64,000 nt of DNA from Dipodascopsis uninucleata var. uninucleata (taxonomy: Eukaryota > Ascomycota > Lipomycetes > Lipomycetales > Lipomycetaceae): positions 828,501 to 892,500 of the forward strand of contig JAJLTO010000003.1 in assembly GCA_030568195.1 (NCBI GenBank), in the 5' to 3' direction. Position numbers and translations under genes: made by a program. The notes below the pieces were generated by a model. It was not told the DNA's origin. It saw only the letters and a program-made list of their open reading frames with translations, and made no database searches. Shown piece after piece: positions 34,275 to 46,642 of this stretch (position 1 is the stretch's first letter; every line of letters begins with the position of its first letter).

Positions 34275-35556
34275 CGTCGTTAAAGGAGTCTGCCATTGGT
34301 AAAGTTTTATGAGATCCCCTTTTCATATTCTGCTACATTGCGAAAGAGCTCATAGTCTTTGCGTGTACAACATACATTTTTAACTTCTTTACCTGAGATC
34401 CATGTGAGCTAACTCAGTGCACGTAGTTGCCCGTAACTCCATTAGACACTTACGAAAGGTCTTCAGATCCTAATATATAAACATAGTCACGGTTGTTGTT
34501 GCTATGTCAATCGACTTCCTTCCTTGACGTGTTTCGATTTCTCTTCTCACTCATCTTAATCCGCTTTAACTTCCACTTATCGCGTACTCCATGACACGTT
34601 GTTCGTCTCTCATAAAGTAAGCTATTATTATATTATCATTGTCATACTAATGTGACTAATATATTAGTAATGCGAAAATGACAGCTTCAGTTAGGGTAAT
34701 TGTGATAGTCAAGCCACAATATGGCGGTGTATGGATGGAATGGCCACTTTCTTCACTTAATGAATTTTATGCATTTAGAAGTTGGAATTTACTGGAAGAT
34801 TCCCGAAGTTTACGGAAAGCCACAAGAATTATACTTATGGAAATGCATTTTAGCTGTGTTCACTGGTTTATGCGTTTAATAGCCTAAAGCTCAGGATATA
34901 TATGCATTTAAGCCTTAAATTTAGGATGTTTATAAGATTTTGCAAAACAGATTTTGTGCGACATCATCGCAAAAAAAAATTGTAAAGAAAAATTATTTCG
35001 GCTGATAAAATCCTACATATAAAAGTGTACAGCGAATTTTCATCAATCTTCTATCGATATCCAGATCAACCACTAGGTGACAAATAAAGTATATATATAT
35101 ATATATACATATAAATATAAATATAAAAATATATTTACATTGGATTTATAATTTAAAGTCTGATTGTATCTATATAAGTAGTATTCGGTATTTATACAGA
35201 AGAACGCAAACGTCAATAAAATAGAGGAAACGGAATTTTAAGAATAATAGATTTATAACGATCATTATTTTCCTTTTTTTTCCCTTACACGACGGCAACT
35301 TGGTCAATTACATACTACTGAGATCAATTAGCATCGTCTCTATTTTATATCTTGCTATTTAAGCACTAAAATTCTTTTGGTTCAAGATATATTTTGTTGT
35401 TTATTTGTTTTCAGAGTTATTCTGAGGTGATATACATCGATATCTGTGTAATATCGGCTTTCACACTGAGGAACATCATATCAGTAAATACGTCATTGGC
35501 TTTATATTCGAAGAGCTGACTCATTATTATTCAATAATCATATTTTGTTATTCAAC

Positions 35557-37828
35557 ATGAGTGGTGCTGTTGGTATTGATCTCGGCAACGCTAACACAGT
35601 TGTTGCGGTAAGAATAATCTTTCTGTCTGCTCTAGTAGCTCAATGACGAGATGTGTGATGTGACATGAATGCTAACTGGTCCTCAATAGGTTGCAAGGAA
35701 CCGAGGTATTGACGTTATTGTAAATGAGGTTTCTAATCGTTCTACTCCGTAAGTGTGTTTTGCCAGTTGTGAGCGGATATGTACATTTTTACCAGTTTTT
35801 AAACATTGAACGGCTAGCTAATATCTTTTATGTAGATCTCTCGTTGCTTTCGGACCAAAGTCACGATTCATTGGTGAGAGTGCAAAGACACAAGAAATCA
35901 CAAATCTGAAAAACACTATTGGATCCTTAAAGCGAATAATTGGTCGACAGCTTTCGGATCCAGAGGTTCAGTATGAGAAGAAATTTATTGCTGGAGAGTT
36001 GGTAGACGTTAATGGTACTGTTGGTGTCAAAGTTAGATACCAGAATGAGCAAACTGTCTTCACCGCCACTCAGCTAGTTGGCATGTACTTGTCAAAGATA
36101 AAGCAAATCACCTCAAATGAGATTAAGATGCCAGTTACAGATGTTGTTCTTTCTGTTCCTGTATGGTATACCGATGTCCAACGACGTGCAATTATTGATG
36201 CTGGCCACATTGCTGGACTGAACCCAGTGCGTCTGGTCAACGAAACTACTGCTGCTGCTATCTCGTATGGTGTTTTCAGACAGTTCCCTGATGGTCAGAC
36301 AAAGAACGTTGCTATCGTTGATATCGGTCACTCTTCATATAGCGTTTCTATTGTCGCCTTCAAACAGGGTGAGATGAAGGTTTTGTCTTCCACCTATGAT
36401 ATGCATTTTGGTGGGCGTGACTTTGACTATGCTCTTACTCAATTTTTCGCTGATCAATTCAAGGAGAAGTATAAGATTGATGTTCGTGAGAACCCAAAGG
36501 CGTACTCTCGTGTCATCACTCAAGTAGAGAGACTAAAAAAGATTCTCTCTGCTAATGCTACAGCTCCCTTGAATATCGAATCTGTTATGAATGATGTCGA
36601 TGTCGCGTCCTCTCTCCAGCGCTCCGAGCTTGAGGAGCTTGTTAAGCCTCTGTTGGGTCGACTTATCGTGCCATTGGAGGCTGCTCTTAAGAAGGCTAAG
36701 ATTAGTCCTGCTGATATTGAGTCTGTCGAGCTCATTGGTGGATGTACTCGTGTCCCAGCAATTAAAGAGACTATTTCGCAATTCTTTGGCAAGCCACTTT
36801 CTTTCACTTTGAACCAAGATGAGGCTATTGCTAGAGGATGTGCTTTTGTTTGTGCTGCCCATTCTCCAACCCTTCGCGTTAGGCCATACAAATTCGAGGA
36901 CGTCAATAAATTCTCGGTCACTTTCCAGTGGGAACCAGTTGTCGATGAGGACCTCTCCGAATTGGAAGTTTTTCCAGAGGGTAATGCTGTTCCCTCGACC
37001 AAAATTATCACTCTTTTTAGGAAAGATACATTCGAAATTGAAGCTCGCTATACTCATCCAGAGGCTCTTCCTGGTACAATCCAGCCATGGATTGGCAAAT
37101 GGACCATCAAAGGTGCGAAGCCTACTGACAAGGGCGATACACCAGCTGTTAAGATTCGTCTCCGTACTGACCATTCTGGATTGATTACGGTTGATTCTGC
37201 TTACACTGCTGAGGAGGTTGAGGTTGATGAGCCAATTGAAGAGGGTGCTAAGGAAGGTGAAGAATCCAAACCAGTTAAGACCAAGAAGGTCAAGAAATGG
37301 GTTAAGAGAGATACTCTCTCGATCATACACGGTACCACTGCTTTGGACTCGCCTATTAAGCTTGAGTACATTGAGAAGGAGAACCAGATGGTTGAAGATG
37401 ACAAACATGTCGCAGATACTGAGGATCGTAAGAATGCTCTCGAAGAGTATATCTATGACATGCGTGGAAAGATTGAAGATCGCTACGCTGATTTTGCTAG
37501 TGAGGAGGAGAAGACTAAGCTGCGATCTATGCTAGATGACGCCGAAGATTGGCTTTATGGTGATGGCGAGGATGCTACTAAGGCTCAGTATATTGCTAAG
37601 TACGATGAACTTAATGCTCTTGGAGGTGTTATCAAGGGTAGATATCTGCACGCTGAAAATGAGAAGCGTGAAGCTGAGCGTCGTAAGCGCGAGGAAGAAG
37701 AGCAGAGAATTGCTGAGCAAAAGGCTGCTGCTGAGTTTGCTAGAAAGCAAGCTGAGGCTGCCGCTGCTAAGAACGAGGAAATGCAAGTCGATGAGCCTGC
37801 AGATGAGGAAATGAAGGATGTTGATTAA
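35557..37828 (+). CDS. SSE1: Hsp110 family chaperone Sse1
   Basis: Cytosolic Hsp110, the nucleotide exchange factor for Hsp70 (Ssa/Ssb). Exons 35557-35607, 35690-35748 and 35836-37828 give 700 residues (yeast Sse1 is 693). The ATPase domain begins GIDLGNANTVVAVARNRG and VNEVSNRSTPSLVAFGPKSR, both assembled by splicing, and continues to VELIGGCTRVPAI near residue 350. A substrate-binding-like beta domain, an acidic loop and a helical bundle follow, and the tail is Ala/Glu-rich ending in VDEPADEEMKDVD. Introns have GTAAGA and GTAAGT donors. Antisense frames up to 291 codons inside it are shadows. A TGACTCA site lies 34 bp upstream. Confidence 0.98.
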
Positions 37829-38260
37829 ATAAGGATTTAGGTATATAGTTCCTAGACAAGACATGCTTAATTGAATAAGCTATGGGTGCAATTTCTGTTA
37901 AGTAATAGTTCTGTATAAAATAGTTTTATTTTAATTAAATTATATATAAAAGTTGTTTATCGCATTAGCTACATCTTAATCCTCTATGCGACATATAAAA
38001 TTCCCATCTTTCAACACTTGACTGTTCTATTATGACTTATATACTTCACATAGAATTTATGAGTTCTTGTTATACTAGTACGAACCGCGAAGATAAAATC
38101 TTTGTAAATATATTATTCTTGAGTAGTTATTAGGCTACATGAAAGATTTGAGATATCATAAGATAATTACAATAAGTGGGTATTTATCTAACAGTCTAGG
38201 CATGCATCCCTGCTACAAAATTTCCAGAAGGTCGTTAAGGGAACGTCACATTGGTATCAT
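37829..38260. other. Convergent gap SSE1/sugar transporter
   Basis: About 430 bp of AT-rich sequence between two gene ends, no feature seen. Confidence 0.5.
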
Positions 38261-40188
38261 CTAGCATTCGTCTGGGTATTCAAGTTCGAGAGCCATTGCC
38301 TTAGCATACGTGGCTTGAGATCCAGCCTCATTCTTGAGTTCTTCCCGGATTCTTTCCATACGTTCGGCACATTCTTTACCTTCGTTACCTCCCCAAAGCT
38401 TGTCCATCTCTTCCATAGGCACACCTCTGGTCTCTGGCAGGAAAAACAAAACCCAGAAGAAGAAAATCATAGCAACACCGAAAAAGAAATAGAATGTACC
38501 ATAGCGAATGGAATTAAGCATAATAGGAGAAACGAGACCAATAATGAAGTTTGAGAGCCAGTTCGTGGCTATGGCAATTCCCATAGCCTGTGATCGTACA
38601 CCAATAGGGAAAATTTCTGACGGGTATATCCAACCGATGCAACCAACAGAGTAGGCAAAATTGAAAATAAAGAACCAAACAAAGAAGGCGGCTATCCAAC
38701 CGGCAGACTGGTTTTGAATCCACTTATTCTCGAAGACTGCATAAAGTGTGGCAATAATAAAATGAGAAACCGCCATACCGGTAATACCTGCGATCAAAAC
38801 ACTACGACGGCCAAAGTTATCGACGATACCAACAGCAGGAACAGTGGCCAGAACGTTAATGATTCCAACTACGCCTGTAGCTAAGAGCGGAATGGAGTTT
38901 CCCTGGAGACCGATTGCCTGGAACATCTTTGGTGCGTAATAAATGATGGCGTTGATACCAATGAACTGTGAGAGAGCTTGCATAAAACAAGCGACAAAGA
39001 GTCTCTTGGCAAGATGTTTCTGAGAGAACAGTTCTCCGTACTGCTGACATGTCCGCTGGAATGTGGTTCGTGCATTAGGGAATTTCTCGAGAAGTGTAAT
39101 CTCATCAAATCTGGCACCAGTCTTGACTTGGAGAATCTCAGCCTGGACAATTGGATGGTCTCTTGGAAGGTTGCGAAGTCTTGCCAAGGTGTCAAGAGCC
39201 TCCTCCTCACGACCAACTTTCACCAGCCATCTTGGAGAGAACTTAACTTGGTTAGCTGCAGTCTAAATAGAATCATGAAACAAAATTGCGTTAATTTACT
39301 TACAGGAAGAATAGTATAACTTCCAATCAAAAGAATGGATGTTGGAATAAGTCTAATGATGAAGGGCAATCGCCATGCAGCTTGACTCTGATTTGCTCCA
39401 GTACCACCTATGTATTGGGTAGCATAGTCTAAATATCATAGGTTAGTAAAAAGTGTAAAGTTAATGAAATGAAGGAGCAAAATTGGGTCTTACCGAGCCA
39501 GAAGGAGACCATAATACCAACCGCAATAGCTAACTGCTGAAGAGTAACAGCAGAACCTCTAACGTTAGGAGAGGCGATTTCACCTATCCATAGAGGAACA
39601 ACCATACTGATCTGACCAAGGGCAAGACCGCTAATAAATCTTCCAATGAACATCATCGCATTATTAACTGCTGCTGCCTGAAGCGTAGATCCAACTAGGA
39701 ACAAAGCACTGCCAAGCGAAATACTATATCGTCGGGAAATTCTATCAGCAATAGGACCGTTCATAATAGCACCAATAAAGGCACCAAGCTGTAGGATTGA
39801 GACGACCCATCCTTGAAGGTCACCATCGCCACCAATTCGTGGGAATTGACGTTCAAAGCTGGGCATAACGAGTACGCCAGAAATTACACCTTGATCATAG
39901 CTAGAAAACTGTTAGTCACCGCGGCGAAACTTTAGATCCACCTCTATGTACGCACCCAAACAGAAAGCCGCCAAGACTTGCAAATAGAGATAAGCGAAGA
40001 ATCGTTTTAGCTTTGAAGAGTCCTTTAATTCCAGAGGGGCCATAAGCGACATCAAGATCAATAGAGTCGATATCATCTGCTGCTGAGACAGCCATTTCGA
40101 CGGCAGGTTTAGGATCAAGAGTTTTCTCTTCAAGATTAATTTGACCAAATGTCAATTGAGGGAGAACTGGAGCTGACGAAATCATCAT
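38261..40188 (-). CDS. Major facilitator hexose transporter
   Basis: Sugar porter of the fungal monosaccharide transporter group. Exons 40188-39956, 39900-39494, 39428-39304 and 39241-38261 give 581 residues. Junctions restore GGFLFGYDQGVISG in helix 1, SFWLGYATQYIG after helix 5 and YTILPFSPRWLVKVGREEEA in the central loop. The third acceptor is AAG, 9 nt after a GCTAAC branch site; using the earlier TTTAG would insert seven foreign residues (TAANQVK) into this conserved loop. Other marks are GRFISGLALGQ, ADRISRRYS, FIGINAIIYYAPKMF in helix 7 and PETRGVPMEEMD near the end. The ~60-residue N-terminus is acidic. A TATATAAA-like box lies about 65 bp upstream (near 40249-40258, minus strand). 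Confidence 0.92.
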
Positions 40189-41345
40189 GCATATAAATAG
40201 TAATTGTGCTTCTAAAATATGAATCAGTAGTGACGAACAGGTGTTTTAGTTTTATATATGGAGTGCATGAGATTTGTAGAGCAAATTGTCAAAAATCAGT
40301 TAGAATGTGAATTTAGTAGTAGTCCATGGCCGGTTATCAAATAATAAATAGAATATCTCTTTCTTCTGAAATTATAATAACATTGTCTGCTACAACGGAA
40401 ATAAATAAAAGTTTTTTTATGCTCTGCGAAGTCATGCGGTGTCTGAGCTGTCATCGTGGTTCGAATTCGTAGGTAGCAGTTATGCATTTGCACGAGTGGT
40501 TTTTGTCAATTTTCTTGTTTAGTGCTGGGCTACGATAACTTTTTTTTCTGAATAAACGACGTCTAGAGCAATATAATGCTTACCATGCGTACAGCATCGA
40601 CATAATGTTTTTTTAATATTTTAGTATACAGCCATGGCCCTTGACCGCTGCGATGAAGCGTTATGATATGTCACTTGCTGCGACAGCCGATGAAGGATGT
40701 TGAGCATGTGCCGCTGCAGGTTGAAGAAGGGTAGAAGCCCCAGCCTAATTTTTCAGACACGGCTTCTCTCCGATTTGCCGAGTGATATGAGACTCGCTTT
40801 CAATACGGTTTCTTGCAGTGTGCTCTGGTTTTGTGTAAATGCTGTTAAATTTCGCGAACTCATAGATTTTGTGTAGTGTTTTTGGGACTATGACGTAATG
40901 CTACTACTATACCATCGCTCATTTACAGAATAAAGTTATCTGGCAACCCAAGATTGTGTAGAATGAATAATAAATTAGAACAACACTACGCTTTTTATGG
41001 TTGGTGCATATGCGTAATTGAATGTTCAATCCAACGAACCCTGCCAACTGACTCATAAGTTCTCTATGTGACTATTACACATAAAACTATGAAAGAGTGA
41101 AACCATGGTGACTGATAATTGTTCAGCCAGCGAAAGATGTAATAGTAGATAGCCTGAAGAAATAGCGAACATCCAGCGATGTACAACATTCTCTATCCTG
41201 GATTATAAAATACTGCAGATATCCCTTCGTACTACTTAAAACTTCAAGATTAATATCGATCAACCTGTACTGAAAAATTTGTTTGCCTGTTTTCAAAATC
41301 AATTCATTCAAATTGCGTACTTAAGGGCTTTTCACTACTGTAAAC
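40189..41345. other. Divergent intergenic region
   Basis: About 1.16 kb between the hexose transporter and a small membrane protein. A locally GC-richer patch lies at 40636-40810, and a TGACTCA site at 41049-41055. No gene is supported. Confidence 0.5.
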
Positions 41346-41690
41346 ATGTCCGATTGCTGTGCTAAAGAACAAGAATTCGAGCTTTCGGATCTCGAGAGCA
41401 TCAAAACCACCAGTAGCGAATTATCCGCATGTACTACTGTTGTTGACAAGGCTGTCGCTCAAAACACAGACTTAGAGGTCGCTGTGAAGCGAGAAAATAA
41501 AAGACTCATCTGTGGAATCGCACTGCGGAAGTTCATTATAGCACTTGTCATATTGATCTGCGCACTATTGACTGCTCTTTTCATTATCGTCGGAGTAGTT
41601 TTTGGAAAGTCTTCTACATCTAGCTCTGGTTCTGATAGTACGAGTTCTCAAGATTCAGTGGGGTTTGAGCGCAACGGACACACGCTGTGA
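41346..41690 (+). CDS. Small single-pass membrane protein, unknown
   Basis: Not recognised. A 114-residue ORF with an acidic N-terminal half starting MSDCCAKEQEFELSDLES, a short basic patch (VKRENKRLICGIALRKF), one strong transmembrane segment at about residues 64-88 (FIIALVILICALLTALFIIV core), then a Ser/Thr/Gly-rich tail. The basic patch just before the helix predicts the N-terminus in the cytosol and the Ser-rich tail outside. The composition and layout are better than chance, but no neighbour or motif gives a function. Confidence 0.55.
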   Translation: MSDCCAKEQEFELSDLESIKTTSSELSACTTVVDKAVAQNTDLEVAVKRENKRLICGIALRKFIIALVILICALLTALFIIVGVVFGKSSTSSSGSDSTSSQDSVGFERNGHTL

Positions 41691-44430
41691 GCGAGACGCA
41701 AGTGCTGCAAATTCTTGCAAACTATGAACAAAAATTTAGCTTAATAACAGAGCTGTGCTCACATCCTGTTGCAGATTATAAGACCTGGTAGTTTGATCTC
41801 ATACTGCGTCCTTAGAGACACGAAGTGTGTTTAATGGCCGCGGAAATGGCCCTTACAGGCTAGCGTTGCGTTTTTGCAACGTTATTATTACGAATGCCTG
41901 TGGCCTTCTGCAGCAGCATATCTGTATTGGCATTGCATGTCGATGTGGTCTTTAAAAATTCGGGCGTCTGCCACTCTGCATGTGAATGTCTTCTTTTCGC
42001 TTTTTTGCTTTGGGTGACGATTGATTTGAAGTTGAGTGTATATTGTCTAGTTAGATGTGTATGAGTAGGACTCCGGATTTTAGCCCTGGAAAGACATCTT
42101 TCTAAATAATAATTTCATTGCTAGGATTTAATTGAGATATCTAAACAACTTAATGCTTGATAAGCCATAATTAATAGCGCAGCACAGTTAAAAGTAATTA
42201 TACAATGCGCTTTAATATTTCACCGAAACACCATAATATTATTGCCAAAGCTTGCTTCTTGCCTGTGAATGCATTGCCTATCCGGACTACGTATTGAGCC
42301 AACCATTGCCGATGTTCTCAGTTGCGCTGAGTTTATAACTATATAGGGCATATAGTCATTTGCCCAGCATTTTATTAACTAATACTACTATGGCTTGCTT
42401 GGCTACTCTGTTCCATTTTCTTCGAACCAATCTTTTTTGTCGCCAGATGAAAGTCATCTTATTCAACGCAGTAGAGAGTTTGAAGGCAGGCTGATATATA
42501 TCCTAAATGCAACACTCATAGACGTCCTGTAATTGAAATATTGACTCAATGACCATCAGTAATCTGGTCATGTCAACAAGATACTGATCTACGGCACCAT
42601 TCATCGCTGAGGCATTGCTTAGAAAGCAGTTTGTGCGCGAGAATTCCTATCTTTGAGTCAATATCGAGTCATTTTGCAATACATATTTGAGGCTGAAACG
42701 ACCCAATCGAAGCTAATGCCATAATCGTATAAAGCTATAAACGAGAATGTGAGTTATTCTCTGAGCTGCATCCGTGAAGTGACGATAGGCGGCCACAGCC
42801 AAACACAGCTTTATGATTTAGCTTAGCGTTAACTAAGTTTGAGTCAATGCTATCGAATGATACGATTATAATCGATGTCCAATACCACATTAACTAGCAC
42901 TGTGACCCGGACCTAGTTAAGTATAAGATGTAAATGCAGTATTGTGTTATGAAATAGATCGAGACCAATACAGACCGATAACGGTAAAGCTACTTTCACG
43001 TTACGAAGTTGTCTCATATTAGAAAATGGATAGGTAACCGCATGCGATGGTATGCTTGTAGAAAGGCTTGGTGGCGCATTGCCACGCATACAACTACAAT
43101 AATTAGTAAGAGCGTTGGTAAAGAAACAAAGAATGCAATACAACGCTTAAGCAGTAAATAAAGCTTACACGGGCCACCGATAGTCGTGGCACAGATATTA
43201 ATCTTATATTTCGAAGTGGTCAAGCCTACTCGCAAGCACCTACGAAGCTAATAGGAATTATGTTAATGTATCCCTGATTAAAAACTGCAACACAAGATAG
43301 TAGAGTACTTGAATTTTCCTATGAATAGGACAATGAGAAGCAGCACTAAGTTGCCAATATTTCATGTAGACTGTCATCTTAAGGAGTATGAGCACCAAGA
43401 GAGCTCCTGTGCGATATAACAGGCTGCACGCGTCCATCTTATGAGCATTAGCCTTGTGGAGAGTCTTCAGTGACAAATCAGCCAAAGCTTTGTACTAAGG
43501 AGACTTTTAATATTCTTTTAGCTGCTTATCTAGCGGCGGCGCACGAACTCTCGAGTAGCTCCTTCCGTCGCAAAATGCTCGTATGAGATATTGTCGCCAA
43601 TACTGCTCCAGAGTTGTTAATTGGCGCAAACTGTGAGATGGCCTCGTTACTTCCGCAGTCCTTCTTTGTATTGGTAGCAATCTAAGAATTTGCAGTCTGC
43701 TAGAATCTATCATCTCTTGCTATAACTGCTGGTTTATCATCTCGTGCGCCCATTTATGTACATGCAACTGCTGGACCCTGTTCGAGTTTGTTCTACATTT
43801 ACCACAGCTCCGATGCCATGAACATCAAGCATTTATGAGAAACACACTAGCTACTTTGCTTGTAATTCTCGTTAATTTACTAACTTCGGTTCTGTGATAA
43901 GATGAGCTTGTATTGGCTTGACTAAAATGGAGTTCTAGGCAGCCTCGTTTAAGGCTTAGATAAACTAGATAAAAACGCGATGATGAAATATTAAAGTTTG
44001 AGACCCGTGTAACTTCACAGCAATTTCTAACTTATCTTAGGGCCACTTCTTAAATGGTAGTGCGAAATAACGATATTAGTGAGCCATGCAAACTGAAAAA
44101 AGGTGTCTGTCAGAATATTTAGGCAGAAGCTCGGTGTTTAGTTAGAGTCAGAGCAGAAAAAGTAATATTATATGCTATTAATCGCGATAACAGGTCGTTC
44201 TTATCTTAATCGAAGTGTCACTGTCGCAGACTATAATATGGGTTCATATGTCCTACCTCCCCCGACTCATGTCTATAGGACTACGTAGTTGACTTCTGGA
44301 TCGAGCAGAGACAGGAATTTCAGCTGCAAATTAGAAAGTTAATACATATTCTGATTTTTTGTTGGCCTGTCAAGAGAAGAATATACTCAATTGCCTCTAT
44401 ATTAATATACAGGAAAATAGTATAGACGCA
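41691..44430. other. Gene-free 2.7-kb stretch
   Basis: The longest gap in the window. No frame longer than about 76 codons and none protein-like. Three TGACTCA/TGAGTCA sites sit within 305 bp at 42542, 42654 and 42840, about 1.6-1.9 kb upstream of the transporter start. I see no repeat, RNA gene or element remnant in the rest. Confidence 0.5.
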
Positions 44431-45951
44431 ATGTCTGCTGAAAAAAAAGATATTGTGGACGCTGCTATTTATGCTGATGTTGACGATGGACAGGTCAAAG
44501 AAGTCTCTCCTGCTGCTGTAGAAGAGCGAGTGGTGACTGGTTTCTGGAACAATTGCTATGAAGCTATTCGATGGTACCCATATGGAATGAGTAAGGAGGA
44601 GAAGCTATTGCTCTTCAAGATTGATTTCATGGTCTTGACTTTCACTTGCTTGTCAAATTTCTCACTTGCTTTGGATACTAACAACGTCCGGAACTCATAT
44701 GTTTCTGGTATGAAAGAGGCTCTTAATCTTCAAGGTAACGATCTCAACTTGCTTATCATTACCAACTCGATTCCATACTGTGCTTTCATGATTCCTGGAA
44801 CTATGCTGCTTACTATCATGAGACCATCAATTATCATGCCTATTTGTGAGTTTATGTGGGGTATTTTCACGTTAGCTGCTGCATGGTCTAAGACGCTTGA
44901 TCAGCTATATGCGTTCAGATTTCTCGTAGGCTTTTTTGGTGCTATCTCGTATGCAGGATCCATTTATGTTATCGGCAGCTGGTACAAGAGGAAGGAAGTT
45001 TCTCGACGATTAGGATTATATGCAGTGTCTTCTCCTCTCGGAAGCATGTTTTCAGGATACCTGCAGACTGCAGCTTATACAAACTTAGATGGAGTTAGAG
45101 GCTTAGAGGGATGGAGATGGTTGTTTATTATCTGTGCTATTATTACTTTCCCAGTTGCCCTTTGGGGATTTATTGCTATTCCAGATATTCCTCAGAACAC
45201 TAGAAGTATCTTTTTGAATAAGAAAGATCGTGAATTGTGCTTAAAAAGGGTCACTGATGAGGGTGTTAAGCCTCCAAGCAAAAAATTCAACTGGGCTGCT
45301 GTAGTAAAGTCCTTCAAAAACTGGAAGTGGTATTTGTTTACAGGTTCTTGGGTATTACTCGATCAGAACGAACAAGGTCTTACTACTCCAATGTCTTTAT
45401 ACTTAAAGGCTAACAGTAATCGATTTTCAGTTCCTCGAATCAACAATCTACCTACTGTTACAAATGCTATATCAGTCATTACTACGTTGAGTGCTTCATT
45501 TTATACTGATTATACAGGAGACGCTTTCTATCCATCTATGATTGCGACTGTTTTTTACACTTCATCACAATACATGTTGGTTGCGTGGGATCATGTTAAT
45601 GAGAAAGCCAAATTTTATGCATGGTTTATGTCTGGAAGTATTTTGGTATTGCAGTCTCTGCTGATGACTTGGGCTGCTAGAAGAACGCAAGAGAACTTAG
45701 AGGAGCGTGCATTTATAACTGCATCCATGAACTGTCTTGGTAATGCGCTGAAGACAGGTACCAATATTGTGTCTTTCGCAACTGTTGACTCTCCAAAGTT
45801 TACAATTGGATATAGATGGTCTGCTATTTGTGGGTCACTCCAGATAGCATTTTTAATAGCTATCCAATTTCTGTGTAAGCGCGAAGATAAGAGGGCACGA
45901 GTACTGGAATCGTTACCATCTCCGATGTACGATGACATCTCTGAAAAGTGA
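44431..45951 (+). CDS. ACS-family MFS transporter (Fen2/Vht1-like)
   Basis: A 506-residue vitamin or carboxylate permease of the anion:cation symporter family, related to pantothenate (Fen2) and biotin (Vht1) transporters. After a ~65-residue N-terminus with a KIDFMVLTF first helix, the signature LALDTNNVRNSYVSGMKEAL resembles the conserved region after helix 1 of Fen2, Vht1 and Seo1. Further marks are RFLVGFFGAISYAGSIYVIG and LEGWRWLFIICAII. Single exon. The frame is open 24 codons upstream, but the ATG at 44431 (MSAEKKD) is the better start. Substrate unknown; biotin or pantothenate is plausible. It differs clearly from the ACS transporter at 24.8 kb. Confidence 0.88.
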   Translation: MSAEKKDIVDAAIYADVDDGQVKEVSPAAVEERVVTGFWNNCYEAIRWYPYGMSKEEKLLLFKIDFMVLTFTCLSNFSLALDTNNVRNSYVSGMKEALNLQGNDLNLLIITNSIPYCAFMIPGTMLLTIMRPSIIMPICEFMWGIFTLAAAWSKTLDQLYAFRFLVGFFGAISYAGSIYVIGSWYKRKEVSRRLGLYAVSSPLGSMFSGYLQTAAYTNLDGVRGLEGWRWLFIICAIITFPVALWGFIAIPDIPQNTRSIFLNKKDRELCLKRVTDEGVKPPSKKFNWAAVVKSFKNWKWYLFTGSWVLLDQNEQGLTTPMSLYLKANSNRFSVPRINNLPTVTNAISVITTLSASFYTDYTGDAFYPSMIATVFYTSSQYMLVAWDHVNEKAKFYAWFMSGSILVLQSLLMTWAARRTQENLEERAFITASMNCLGNALKTGTNIVSFATVDSPKFTIGYRWSAICGSLQIAFLIAIQFLCKREDKRARVLESLPSPMYDDISEK

Positions 45952-46642
45952 ATTTGCTGATTGTAGATATTTCTTAATTTTGTTGCTTAAATAGATGTCA
46001 TTTTACTAGTTTATATCATTTCTTGTATAAAGAAGATAGTTTGCTTCGTTGAATAAACATATATTATTATATTTCAGTAGTCATCCTTCGCGATGCATTA
46101 CTTTGTACCTGTGTTTTGAGATAGATACTAGTTCCTGACTTCGGGAAAGGGTAACCATCTAATATTGAAGTGGACCGATATTATAAGACATTAAACGAAC
46201 TATTTGCGGACGCAATACAAATATTCTTCAATTAATATTCTAAGGCGTCTCAAGAGAAGTCCGTGATGAGCGTAAAATCAAGAATAATTAAGAACAATAG
46301 TCATGCAGTGTTTTAGTATGCATTTACAGCGCAAAGGAGCATACAGAGCATAGTTGGTTTGGCATTCACATTTTGACGTCTCGGTTAGCGGTACAGTCAT
46401 ATCCCAGAGCCGCAAATGTCTTGTTAGTGCTTAGCATCGGGCATGAATGATCTCCATATATAATTGACCTTCTATTACGGCCAAATACAAAATAGCCATC
46501 AATATATGTATATATATATATCTGTGCATATATCTGCATTCATACCGCACCGTCATACATATTCTTCAGCTGCAAGAACCTTGAAAGTGAACGCAATCAC
46601 CCACAATTTTTAGTCAGTTATATCATAAGGTATCATAAAGTT
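45952..46642. other. Promoter region of the Cu-only SOD gene
   Basis: About 690 bp with a TA-rich box at roughly 46504-46521, 120-140 bp before the SOD start codon. No gene is visible. Confidence 0.5.

Larger units (their letters stand above)
33552..35556. other. Long divergent region chitin synthase/SSE1
   Basis: About 2 kb. It includes a small interrupted ORF with its own TATA box (listed separately), TTAGGGT at 34691-34697, an (AT)n run at 35091-35107 and a TGACTCA site at 35517-35523, 34 bp before the SSE1 start codon. Confidence 0.5.

Noticed and set aside
36533-37408. 291-codon antisense frame in SSE1
   Set aside because: It is the mirror of a highly conserved coding sequence; long antisense frames are expected from codon bias.
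42913-43713. Several minus-strand frames of 68-76 codons
   Set aside because: Short, not protein-like, and not connected by plausible splice sites.
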